Of a stretch of 37,963 bases of DNA, positions 16,885 to 24,385 are shown piece by piece. The notes under the pieces were generated by a model. That model was not told the DNA's origin. It did not search any database and saw only the letters and a program-made list of their open reading frames with translations. The first letter of the stretch is position 1, and each line of letters opens with the position of its first letter. The position numbers and the translations under genes were made by a program. Source of the stretch: Deltaproteobacteria bacterium (GTDB lineage Bacteria; Myxococcota; XYA12-FULL-58-9; JABJBS01); the NCBI GenBank assembly GCA_018668695.1, contig JABJBS010000402.1:1-37963 (forward strand), written 5' to 3'.

Positions 16885-17597
16885 GTTGGCAGATATCGAT
16901 GAAGCTTGGCCTTGGGGCACTTGATCTTGAAGTGAATATCGAAGGCAGTCGTCAGCCCACGGCACTGATAGGGCCCAATGGTTCTGGAAAAACAACCTTG
17001 CTACGAGCGGTGGCAGGTGCCTTCACACCTGATGTTGGCCGGTTTCAAATTGGTGATAACGTTCTCTTCGATTCACAAAGTGAAATTGACAGAGCTCCAG
17101 AGCAGCGCAAAGTGGGTTACGTGCCTCAGGGCTTTGGGCTGTTTCCGCATCTGCGCGTGATTGATAATGTGGCGTTTGGCTTAAGTGCAAAGCTCTCTCG
17201 GGAAGCGCGCCGCTCGCTTGCATCAAAGCAGCTTGAGCAAATCAACGGTACTGAATTGTCCAATCGCTGGCCTTCAACACTCTCCGGTGGCGAGAAGCAG
17301 CGCATTGCCTTGGCCCGAGCGCTTATTACTGAGCCTGATCTGCTGCTTTTGGATGAGCCGCTCTCGGCTCTGGATGTATCAGCACGTCGTTCTCTGCGAG
17401 CTCACCTCGCTCAGCATCTTTCGAACTCGGAGACCCCGACCATCATTGTGACGCATGATATTAGAGATGTGGTGGCTTTGGAGGCGACGGTTATTGTCTT
17501 GGAGAAGGGGCGCATCGTGCAGCGCGGGAGCTTAGATGATTTACGTGCGAATCCCGCCAATGATTTTGTCGCCGAGTTTTGTCACACAGAGGTGTGA
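16881..17597 (+). CDS. modC: Molybdate ABC transporter, ATPase
   Basis: A 238-residue ABC ATPase. Walker A is GPNGSGKTT (residues 31-39), the signature is [15 protein letters not shown] and Walker B is [12 protein letters not shown], followed by the switch VTHDI. It is short compared with E. coli ModC (about 350 residues), because the C-terminal molybdate-sensing TOBE domain is absent. This means the trans-inhibition by bound molybdate seen in some ModC proteins would not occur. The gene overlaps modB by four bases and ends at a strong convergent hairpin. Confidence 0.94.
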   Translation: MSWQISMKLGLGALDLEVNIEGSRQPTALIGPNGSGKTTLLRAVAGAFTPDVGRFQIGDNVLFDSQSEIDRAPEQRKVGYVPQGFGLFPHLRVIDNVAFGLSAKLSREARRSLASKQLEQINGTELSNRWPSTLSGGEKQRIALARALITEPDLLLLDEPLSALDVSARRSLRAHLAQHLSNSETPTIIVTHDIRDVVALEATVIVLEKGRIVQRGSLDDLRANPANDFVAEFCHTEV

Positions 17598-17600
17598 GCA

Positions 17601-17655
17601 AAGCACATGAGTGACTGAGATACGAAAGACCTCAGCCACTCATACTTCAGTGCTT
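17601..17655. terminator. Convergent hairpin between modC and the repeat lipoprotein
   Basis: Arms 17607-17619 and 17631-17643 pair at 12 of 13 positions (ATGAGTGACTGAG against CTCAGCCACTCAT). The stem can extend through AAGCAC (17601-17606) and GTGCTT (17650-17655) after a small internal loop. No long U-tract is present on either strand, so it may be a transcript-end stabiliser or a bidirectional terminator. Confidence 0.7.
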
Positions 17656-20500
17656 ACTCTGGGAATTCCCAGCCGCCTTGTATCGATGAACAGTAGTAAG
17701 TGCTTGCGTTGCTGCCAGCGGAGAGACCAGCTTCGTATTCTACAGAACCGACGCTGCCAATATTATACGGGTCAAACGTCTGAAAGTTACCAGCACCACT
17801 TAGTGAACCATTTTGATTCCAGGTAATATCACCCACGCGCCAAATCGCGTTGGAGGATGAAAGAATGCGAGAGCTGCTAAATACTTCAACACCGCCGAGC
17901 CAAATTGTGACGTTTACTTCACTTGGACCTTCGATGCGGTCTGTCCATTCGTAATAATGTACATAGACGGCGTAGGTACCGGCGCGGGGTGAATCGATGT
18001 TGATGTTCTCGTGCTTGGTCCCGCTGGTGCTATCTACATCTAACCGCGGGTTGGCGCCTTCGCCTGATCCATCCTGGTTGAACCATTGCGGCGCATCGTA
18101 GGCTGCGTCTGGCTTACAATTGCGCCAGTGACAATCTGATTGTTGATTACACACGCGAGGGTCATTTTCTACATAAACTAAGTGAAGATCTTGGTCAGCA
18201 TCATCAAGCTCAGACCACGTAAGCTGAACATGGAGATGACTTGAAGGGAGAACGTTGAAGGTTGTGCATGACGCTGCAGTATCCAAACTTTGCACGCCTT
18301 CTTCATTTTCCACGGTCAGGCATACTCTGTATTGCCCCGGTAAATCCGCGAGCATCCCTTCGTAGATTTCACAGTTCGATTCCCAAGCGGTGTAGCAAGT
18401 GTCCAACACTTCTCCGCTGGTTCGCTGACTTCCCGTTGGGGCAAGTTCTACTGTCCAGATGTAGCGACTTAGGTCTAACCCTGATGGGTCAAAGCTTTGA
18501 GAGCCGTCAAGTCGAACACTTTCCATTGGGTCAATGTTCTCATCGTTGTTGCATGTTGCCTGGTATCCAACGGCGCTGGTGCATGGTCCTGAACTTGCTA
18601 TCGCCACAGGCTCAGGTCCTGCACTGGCGGCTATGAAGATTTCAATACGAGCTTCGTCAGAGTCGTTGGAGTCAACAACCAGTTTGGCTGCGTAATTACC
18701 ATCTGCACCAGGGGCGAATTGAACCGCGGTGCTCCAAATCCCGTTTTCACCGCAACTTGGATTGGCGGGAGCGATGCTGAGTGCGGAACTCGCCGAGTTG
18801 GCCATTGAGAATGAACTCTGGCTTGTTTGTCCGTTTGCGAATGTTACCCCGTTGCTAAGGTTCAGGCTGCAGCTGTTGCAGCTGGAATCACATTCTGATT
18901 TGTTACGGATATAGAGCTGAGTCGTTTGGTTCGCACCAGGTAGAATGTGGCCAAGATAAATAGGTGCAGCTTGAGAGCCGAGTCTACAGATTCCACTGCT
19001 GCAGTCGGTTCCAACGATCGGACCAACCATGCCTTCGAATTCAACTTCAATCTCAGGCTGACCCTGCTCCACAACGGCCATAGTCAACGGAATCTCAATC
19101 TGGGTCTCATCCGGATCATTGGATGTAACGTGGAGGCTTGCATTGTAGTTACCAGGCTGTGTAGCAGAAACCTGAACGCTTAGGGTTTTAGAGGATGGTA
19201 ATGTACAGTCGGGGCGGTTTGGGTGAAGCGTATTACTCGAGAAAGGAATAACGGCTTCCCAGTCTGCTCCTTGGTCGGCCGCAGTTACTGACAATCCAGT
19301 GATGTCGAGAGCACAATCATCGCATGAGACCTCGCTTGGACAATCCACGAGGTTCTCAATGCCTACATCGATGCTAAGTTCTTCATTGGGTGCCATGTTA
19401 CCGAGGTCGATGGCAAGGCCGCCGTTGAGCATACAGTTGCCGTTGGCACATTCTGTTGCGACGATAGGACCGCTTACCGAACCGGCTCTAACCTCAATAT
19501 CGGGATCCATTCCAGGTACGATGACGTCGGTGAATCGAACCATAAGCGGAATTTCGATGCGCGCCTCATCTGGGTCGTTTGAATCGATGAAAAGGCTTGT
19601 GCTGTAGGTTCCCGCTTCGGACGGGGCAACGTTCATGGTGAAAGAGTAAACGCCATTGTCATCGCATGATGTGTCTGCTTGAGGCACCATGATCGATGCA
19701 TCGTTTGCGGTGATGTTAAAGCTACCGTCGGTGAGGCTGCCGTTACTCAGGGAGATACCGCGGGAGCCGTCGTTACTTTCAACGCGTAGTGCACAGGTTG
19801 TGCAGCTTGTATTGCCGGTGAGAACTGGGCACTGAGCCATATTGCGAATATGCATGGCAACACTGACGGGGGTGTTGGCCTCGAAACTTCCAACCACGAG
19901 AGGTGTGTTGTCGGGTGTAGAGCATACGCCTTGGACACAGGACGTTTCGATGGTTGTTCCAGGAAGGTCTCCGAAGCTAACGCTGATATCCGGCTGACCG
20001 GCCGAGACCGCATTTGCACTTACTCTTAGTAATTTCTCAGTTTGAAACCCTGCATTAACTCTAATATCAGTTTGAGCTCCACCCTCTTGGATAGCAGTGA
20101 AGGGTATACCGAGTATCAAGTCTTGGTCGGGAGCAAGGGTTAGGGGAAGTGTAAGACCCGTTCGATTGTTCCACTCGCCTCCCGGAAGCCATTGCATGAG
20201 TTCCCAGCGGTCTCCGCTTTGATTTTCCAGGTTGTATTGAATCGAATGGACTTCAATCGGGCTTTGACCATCGTTCTTAAGTTTGAACCATGCAGTAAAG
20301 GTTGCTCCGGCGTTTACGTCACCTAGGTTAATCTCAACCAACTGGGGTGATTCGTAAGCATCTTGCATGGTCCCGTTCCAGGCACTGGCATCCAGTGATT
20401 CGGGAATGCCCATAAGAACTTCGGGCTGACTGCAGCCAAAGAGTCCAAGGCTCATCAAGACGATTGCGTAAACAGGGGTAAGCATAGCAAAGCGGGGCAT
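17654..20500 (-). CDS. Large repeat-containing lipoprotein (surface or envelope)
   Basis: A 948-residue predicted lipoprotein (lipobox LFGC, Cys23). The ATG at 20500 has GGAG eleven bases upstream; the open frame continues to 20686 but that extension is basic, lacks a signal peptide and contains a leader hairpin. After the N-terminal domain come at least three Ig-like modules of about 150 residues, each ending in a SNDPDEARIEIPL-type strand (near residues 310, 464 and 613). These resemble choice-of-anchor or ASPM/SPD-like beta-sandwich repeats. A PKD-like module (SFDPSG, YIWTVELAP) and a C-terminal DLHLV-type domain follow. Paired cysteines in the modules suggest disulfides. A structural or adhesive role is likely; no enzyme motif is seen. 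Confidence 0.88.
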   Translation of the reverse strand: MPRFAMLTPVYAIVLMSLGLFGCSQPEVLMGIPESLDASAWNGTMQDAYESPQLVEINLGDVNAGATFTAWFKLKNDGQSPIEVHSIQYNLENQSGDRWELMQWLPGGEWNNRTGLTLPLTLAPDQDLILGIPFTAIQEGGAQTDIRVNAGFQTEKLLRVSANAVSAGQPDISVSFGDLPGTTIETSCVQGVCSTPDNTPLVVGSFEANTPVSVAMHIRNMAQCPVLTGNTSCTTCALRVESNDGSRGISLSNGSLTDGSFNITANDASIMVPQADTSCDDNGVYSFTMNVAPSEAGTYSTSLFIDSNDPDEARIEIPLMVRFTDVIVPGMDPDIEVRAGSVSGPIVATECANGNCMLNGGLAIDLGNMAPNEELSIDVGIENLVDCPSEVSCDDCALDITGLSVTAADQGADWEAVIPFSSNTLHPNRPDCTLPSSKTLSVQVSATQPGNYNASLHVTSNDPDETQIEIPLTMAVVEQGQPEIEVEFEGMVGPIVGTDCSSGICRLGSQAAPIYLGHILPGANQTTQLYIRNKSECDSSCNSCSLNLSNGVTFANGQTSQSSFSMANSASSALSIAPANPSCGENGIWSTAVQFAPGADGNYAAKLVVDSNDSDEARIEIFIAASAGPEPVAIASSGPCTSAVGYQATCNNDENIDPMESVRLDGSQSFDPSGLDLSRYIWTVELAPTGSQRTSGEVLDTCYTAWESNCEIYEGMLADLPGQYRVCLTVENEEGVQSLDTAASCTTFNVLPSSHLHVQLTWSELDDADQDLHLVYVENDPRVCNQQSDCHWRNCKPDAAYDAPQWFNQDGSGEGANPRLDVDSTSGTKHENINIDSPRAGTYAVYVHYYEWTDRIEGPSEVNVTIWLGGVEVFSSSRILSSSNAIWRVGDITWNQNGSLSGAGNFQTFDPYNIGSVGSVEYEAGLSAGSNASTYYCSSIQGGWEFPE

Positions 20501-21054
20501 ATCGCGTTCTCCAAAACATCGACCCGGTAGGGAGTATCGGTGAATGACCCCTTGCTCTTGGGGGTCACCGAGACCGTGTCGAAAGGCATGACAAAGTGAG
20601 CGGTTACTGAAGTGAGGCGAGCATGGGCTTCTGAACCCCAAATGAACAATTGATCGATCTGCATGCGACCTATGCAGTGGGCGCATACCAGGGTGATTTG
20701 AGAGGCTGAGAATAGATTTGGTGAAAAAGTGACTTGGTATTTAATTCAATAATATTAGACGCTTAGTTCTCCCTTAGGCTTCGTGTTGGAAAGTGCCCGT
20801 GAACTCAGAAAACAGCCTGTGCTCGGCTCGATCCTGATGCAATCGGTGGACATTGCACGGAGAGGCATTCGGTTGCCGAGCGCCTTGGAAGCCCGTCCCC
20901 TCGAATAGAGGTCTCCAGAAGGGTTGAGGCAAGCGCTCGGGGCTCGCTTCAACCACGGAGCCTGCCCCAAAGATTCCTAAGCCTGTCAGGTTTCCTGAAA
21001 AGTGTTGGGAAATTGACGATTTCTCATTTTGGGAGGTGAACATAGACTCTCATG
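20501..21054. other. Long leader of the repeat lipoprotein and unassigned sequence
   Basis: A gene-free stretch. Minus-strand leader hairpin: TGACCCC (20545-20551) pairs with GGGGTCA (20561-20567), extendable on the minus strand by GGTG/CACC across a two-base bulge. AT-rich sequence at 20720-20760 may hold the leftward promoter, giving a leader of about 230 bases. The segment 20760-21045 has higher G+C and two overlapping short minus-strand open frames with no recognisable similarity; I do not call them genes, and it could be a degraded gene. Confidence 0.4.
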
Positions 21055-21055
21055 G

Positions 21056-21071
21056 TGTGAGCAGGCTCACA
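21056..21071. promoter_or_regulatory. CRP-type operator, distal site
   Basis: TGTGAGCAGGCTCACA matches the full TGTGA-N6-TCACA consensus of the CRP/Vfr/GlxR family, with seven-base arms. Its centre is 73 bases, about seven helical turns, from the second site at 21129. Confidence 0.75.
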
Positions 21072-21128
21072 CTTTACTGCAATATGTCACGCCTCGCGCT
21101 TAAGAAAGCCGATTTGAAAATGTATCAA

Positions 21129-21144
21129 TGTGAGACATCTCACA
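21129..21144. promoter_or_regulatory. CRP-type operator, proximal site
   Basis: TGTGAGACATCTCACA is a second perfect TGTGA-N6-TCACA site, with arms of eight bases when the flanking A and T are included. The centre (21136.5) is about 40 bases upstream of the transcription start predicted from the -10 element at 21164, which is the class II activator position. Confidence 0.78.
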
Positions 21145-21163
21145 TTTTCAGTCTTGATTATTT

Positions 21164-21169
21164 TATATT
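21164..21169 (+). promoter_or_regulatory. Predicted -10 element of the protease gene
   Basis: TATATT lies in an AT-rich stretch just downstream of the proximal CRP-type site. There is no good -35 hexamer 17 bases upstream, where the operator ends, consistent with an activator-dependent promoter. Transcription would start near 21176 with a leader of roughly 170 bases. Confidence 0.5.
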
Positions 21170-21342
21170 CTGCCTGACTGAGTTGATCCAATGGTTTTCA
21201 TTCTATTTGTAATTGATTGGAATGGTTGTCCTTTCTGGTTGCTTCCGGGAACCGAACTTTTGGCACAATCACTGCACCTATTTAGAGGAGCACATAATTC
21301 GTCTGGGGGATGAAACCAATGAGCGGTCAACGAGCGGAAGAA

Positions 21343-22596
21343 ATGAAAACGGGGATGAAAACCTTGCTGGTTTCTACGTTAATCATGTGCATCGTTGGTT
21401 GTGGATCTGATGAATCATTCGACGTTTCGAACTACTCCAGTGCGCGTAAAGAGTTGGCCATCATTGATGGAGAAACGATTGATGCTGAGAGTCATCCATC
21501 GGTTGGAGCGTTGGTGTACCGAGATCATGAAGGCCAGCATTTGTTTTGTACAGGCACTCTGATTGCTGACGATGTTGTTTTAACTGCGGCGCACTGCGCT
21601 GAGATGATTCCGAACTTAAGGGCAGAGGGTAAAACGGTTTCGTTTGTTATGACGGGGGATGTTGGTTCTCAGAACAATATGAACGAGTCGCAGTTTAGTA
21701 GTTACGAAATACACCCCAACTACATAGCCAATACAATACTTCCGCCCGAACGAATGCCCGCGTGTAATGTGCCAAAAGACGAGGTGGACGAGCGCCTTTG
21801 CAGCGATGTTAAAGTTTGCTCAAACCAACCGAGCGTAAATATGGAAATGTGTATTGAAGAACTTTGGTTTGAGTATACGGAGGACTGCCGGCACCTACGG
21901 GAGCTAAGTTATATAGCCTGTGAGAATTCATTTTATTTCGCTCTAGGACTCAAGGGTTTAAGTGATGCTGCAGACATCGCCCTTGTTTATCTGGCAGAGA
22001 AGATTAGCAATGTAGCCCCATCTCGAGTTTTACAACCCAGGCAGTCCGACCTCTTGAAGGCAGGTACGCCTGTGACCATTGTTGGATTCGGACAACGTTC
22101 AGCCACACCTGGTCACGGAGAGTCGGGATATAAAGTGTCGGCGCAGAGCATCATGACAGAAGTTGGCTATGGTGAAATCAAGGTAGGCAGTGACCCATCT
22201 CTGCCGCAGCAATGTTTCGGCGACTCAGGTGGTCCGACATTTCTTGAACTTGGGGACAATAGGCCCGTTGTGATTGGCGTGACCAGCCGAGGATACGACT
22301 GGGGTGATTGCACGAAGGGTGGGGTGGAAACTCGAACAGACATCTTTTTCGAATGGCTTGATGAGACAATGAGAGAAGCTTGCGTTAGAGGAATTCGCCA
22401 GCGCTGTGTTGGCGATGGTACCTTGATTCCTAAATTGGAACTCGCGGTTGACTCCAGCACAGTCCTAAGTGCCGAGACTTTGGAGGGTGGGTGTGCATCG
22501 GTACGAGCTTCGCAGAACATGATGCCGGTTTGGGTTGTGTTGTTCTGGGGCCTGGTGCTCAGGATACGCAAGCAATGGCTGCCGGCCGTATTATAG
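21343..22596 (+). CDS. Trypsin-like (S1) serine protease with lipobox and MYXO-CTERM-like tail
   Basis: About 417 residues from the ATG at 21343; starts at 21310 and 21355 are also in frame, and 21343 gives the best signal peptide. The lipobox is IVGC (Cys20). The S1 catalytic triad is visible: His in LTAAHC, Asp in DIALVYL and Ser in CFGDSGGP. A long insertion with eight or more cysteines lies between the His and Asp segments. The C-terminus has a Gly-Gly-Cys, then a hydrophobic helix (PVWVVLFWGLVL) and a basic end (RIRKQ), as in MYXO-CTERM sorting tails. A strong terminator follows. Two CRP-type operators upstream suggest nutritional control. The substrate is unknown. Confidence 0.9.
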   Translation: MKTGMKTLLVSTLIMCIVGCGSDESFDVSNYSSARKELAIIDGETIDAESHPSVGALVYRDHEGQHLFCTGTLIADDVVLTAAHCAEMIPNLRAEGKTVSFVMTGDVGSQNNMNESQFSSYEIHPNYIANTILPPERMPACNVPKDEVDERLCSDVKVCSNQPSVNMEMCIEELWFEYTEDCRHLRELSYIACENSFYFALGLKGLSDAADIALVYLAEKISNVAPSRVLQPRQSDLLKAGTPVTIVGFGQRSATPGHGESGYKVSAQSIMTEVGYGEIKVGSDPSLPQQCFGDSGGPTFLELGDNRPVVIGVTSRGYDWGDCTKGGVETRTDIFFEWLDETMREACVRGIRQRCVGDGTLIPKLELAVDSSTVLSAETLEGGCASVRASQNMMPVWVVLFWGLVLRIRKQWLPAVL

Positions 22597-22608
22597 AACG
22601 AAAGATCG

Positions 22609-22670
22609 AGAGTGGAAGAGCTTGGATTAAATACACCGGGCAAAGTATACAGGCTCTTTCACTCTTTTTT
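22609..22670 (+). terminator. Strong intrinsic terminator of the protease gene
   Basis: Arms 22609-22624 and 22650-22665 form a 16-pair stem, 14 Watson-Crick and two G-U, followed by a run of six T residues (22665-22670). The U-tract overlaps the stop codon of the opposite gene. Confidence 0.88.
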
Positions 22671-23559
22671 AGTCAGCACTGGTGCCCAGGCGGTCCCACC
22701 GAAATCCTACATGAACAGCATAGTGGTCAGAAAGACGGTCGCCTTCACTTGTGACAAACTCATCAGCATACCGCCAAGTCAGTGGCGTGAGCTCAACGGT
22801 GTCGCTGTTGCGAAATAAGAATCGGTCGATTGACTCTGTACCACATTCAAGAAACTGGCAGGCATCTGTTAACTCATTGGTTGATTGAAAGCCCTCGAGC
22901 AGTGGGCCATCTACCGGGTCGTTACGGTGAAGGTTGGTGTCTCCAGCTATGATAACCGCGTTGCCTGCGGAGTTGGCTTGGATGAACTGAGTAAATTCGG
23001 CATAGCCTGTTGCGCGGGCTTGAGCATCGTCTTCTCCGCCTCCGGCCTCAGCATGATGGTTATAAATGTCTACAACGATTCCCGGTGCAAAAGTGGTTCG
23101 TGCCATCGAGAACCCTTTTTCAGCCAGGCAATCAGCAGCACCGGTGATGGTACCTCCGTCCATCGCGCCGTAACATTCAGTCCACTGCTGCCGCTGCAGG
23201 GTGTCGAATGTAAAATGGCTGAAACGGTTAAGACCATCGGCAATTAAGCGGTCATCGGGGTCTTTGGGAGTGGACTGGTAGGGGTGGGTCGTATCACGTT
23301 TGAGGTCTCGGTGATAAACAAAGTCTTCCTGCACCAGCACCAAGTCATACGCATTAAGCAGCGGGCTTATCATCGGCATGAATTCTTCGGGGTTGGAATC
23401 TGAAATGCCCTGAGGAAGGCCAGCAACATTGTAAGTCAATGCTTCAAAGGTGCCGGATGCTTGAAGTTCCTCAGCGGGGCTTTCGGTGCCACAGCCGGAT
23501 AGAGTAACAGACAAAGCCGCTAGCATTGAGAACTTCTTGATGTGGCGCGAAAAACGCAT
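22669..23559 (-). CDS. Endonuclease/exonuclease/phosphatase-family lipoprotein
   Basis: A 296-residue predicted lipoprotein (lipobox LSGC, Cys23). The ATG at 23559 has GAGGGAG five bases upstream; an upstream in-frame start at 23583 would add eight unneeded residues. The EEP (DNase I/sphingomyelinase) fold is shown by TYNVAGLPQ, LVQEDF (catalytic Glu), GDTNLHRND and the C-terminal SDHYAVH. The opening strand and its GISDSNP continuation resemble bacterial members close to neutral sphingomyelinases. Substrate could be a phospholipid head group or nucleic acid; extracellular lipid is more likely for a surface-anchored form. It is convergent with the protease. Confidence 0.88.
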   Translation of the reverse strand: MRFSRHIKKFSMLAALSVTLSGCGTESPAEELQASGTFEALTYNVAGLPQGISDSNPEEFMPMISPLLNAYDLVLVQEDFVYHRDLKRDTTHPYQSTPKDPDDRLIADGLNRFSHFTFDTLQRQQWTECYGAMDGGTITGAADCLAEKGFSMARTTFAPGIVVDIYNHHAEAGGGEDDAQARATGYAEFTQFIQANSAGNAVIIAGDTNLHRNDPVDGPLLEGFQSTNELTDACQFLECGTESIDRFLFRNSDTVELTPLTWRYADEFVTSEGDRLSDHYAVHVGFRWDRLGTSAD

Positions 23560-23636
23560 GGGAACTCCCTCGGTGGTAATCACAGAGAGTGTTATTGTGT
23601 CATCGGGTGGAAATTCAAAAGAGGAATTTCACATGA

Positions 23637-23659
23637 AGTTGTAAAATGTGCTTACAACT
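23637..23659. promoter_or_regulatory. Inverted repeat upstream of the EEP lipoprotein gene
   Basis: AGTTGTAA (23637-23644) and TTACAACT (23652-23659) are perfect inverted repeats over a seven-base spacer. The site lies about 80 bases upstream of the start at 23559, in the right place for an operator. It could instead be a weak terminator of the upstream gene, but there is no U-run. Confidence 0.4.
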
Positions 23660-23717
23660 CACCATTTTCCGTAATTGGTTTGAAGAGCTAAGTCCAATAG
23701 CCGGATGCGTGAGCCTA

Positions 23718-24314
23718 TTAGCTGATATCGTCTACTGGATCTTTAATCTCAAGCTTAAATTGAAAACCGTCCTGGCCTAAGAGCAGCTTACCCACTTCAC
23801 TCCAGCTATAGCGGACCCCGTCGATAACAAACGCCGGCATGCCTTCAGGATTTGCATCGCTGGGGTCACAGATGATGCGCCCCTTGAGTGATTTAGATTC
23901 TGTAAGCCGTGCTCCTCTTGCGGTTTGATCGACGTGTTTTTGAGCGAGCATTCGATTGGCTCTATCCAAAACTGTTTGGAGTAAATGCAGGGATTCCACG
24001 AGCGGATTTTCACAAAGGTATCTAAATTCATAGCCGGCTCTCAAGCCGCCGATGACTTCATAAGCCTCGATTAAAACTCCGGCTGGACATAACCGCGTGA
24101 GGAAATGGAAAACGTGTGGATTGCCTTGCCCATCGGTTAGCGTGACCGGGCTGAAGGTGGGAGTTTCAAAAGGAATTCCTGCACCTTCGGCGACTTCTTT
24201 ATTGAAACAAGTAATACAGGAGTAATATGGACCAGAGGATTGTGATCCAAGATGGACACCTTCTTCATGGGCAGGCATCGCGCGCTGGCATACATCACAG
24301 ACAGGGTCGCTCAA
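23718..24314 (-). CDS. Zinc-ribbon-like protein, function unknown
   Basis: A 198-residue cytosolic protein. The N-terminus has two Cys pairs (C6/C9 and C33/C36), a probable zinc-binding treble-clef or ribbon. A domain with HFLTRLCPAGVLIEAYEV and GYEFRYLCENPLVESL follows; this part recalls the DUF7713 family, a memory-based match. The frame begins at a TTG (24314) immediately downstream of an in-frame TGA, and no ATG precedes the Cys pairs, so TTG is the probable start. GGAAG is about twelve bases upstream. Its 5' end is 72 bases from the acyl-CoA synthetase stop, so read-through is possible. No function can be assigned. Confidence 0.75.
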   Translation of the reverse strand: MSDPVCDVCQRAMPAHEEGVHLGSQSSGPYYSCITCFNKEVAEGAGIPFETPTFSPVTLTDGQGNPHVFHFLTRLCPAGVLIEAYEVIGGLRAGYEFRYLCENPLVESLHLLQTVLDRANRMLAQKHVDQTARGARLTESKSLKGRIICDPSDANPEGMPAFVIDGVRYSWSEVGKLLLGQDGFQFKLEIKDPVDDIS

Positions 24315-24385
24315 TTTAATTCATAGCTTCCATGCTAAAAGGGGACCGGTTAAGCCGTGGGCTATCTAAACCGGATGTTCCTAAA

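Noticed and set aside
20501-20686. N-terminal extension of the repeat lipoprotein
   Set aside because: The extra 62 residues are basic, contain no signal peptide, and overlap a hairpin; the ATG at 20500 gives a lipobox and a ribosome-binding site.
20501-20760. Cyclic-di-GMP (GEMM) riboswitch in the leader of the repeat lipoprotein
   Set aside because: I looked for the conserved GGCAAACC and GCAAAGCC-type elements and did not find them.
20755-21043. Two overlapping short minus-strand frames
   Set aside because: No ribosome-binding site or recognisable motif was found; they were left as unassigned sequence, possibly a degraded gene.
21213-21410. Plus-strand 65-codon frame containing an LSGC sequence
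   Set aside because: The hydrophobic segment before the Cys is too short for a lipoprotein signal and the frame overlaps the start of the protease gene.
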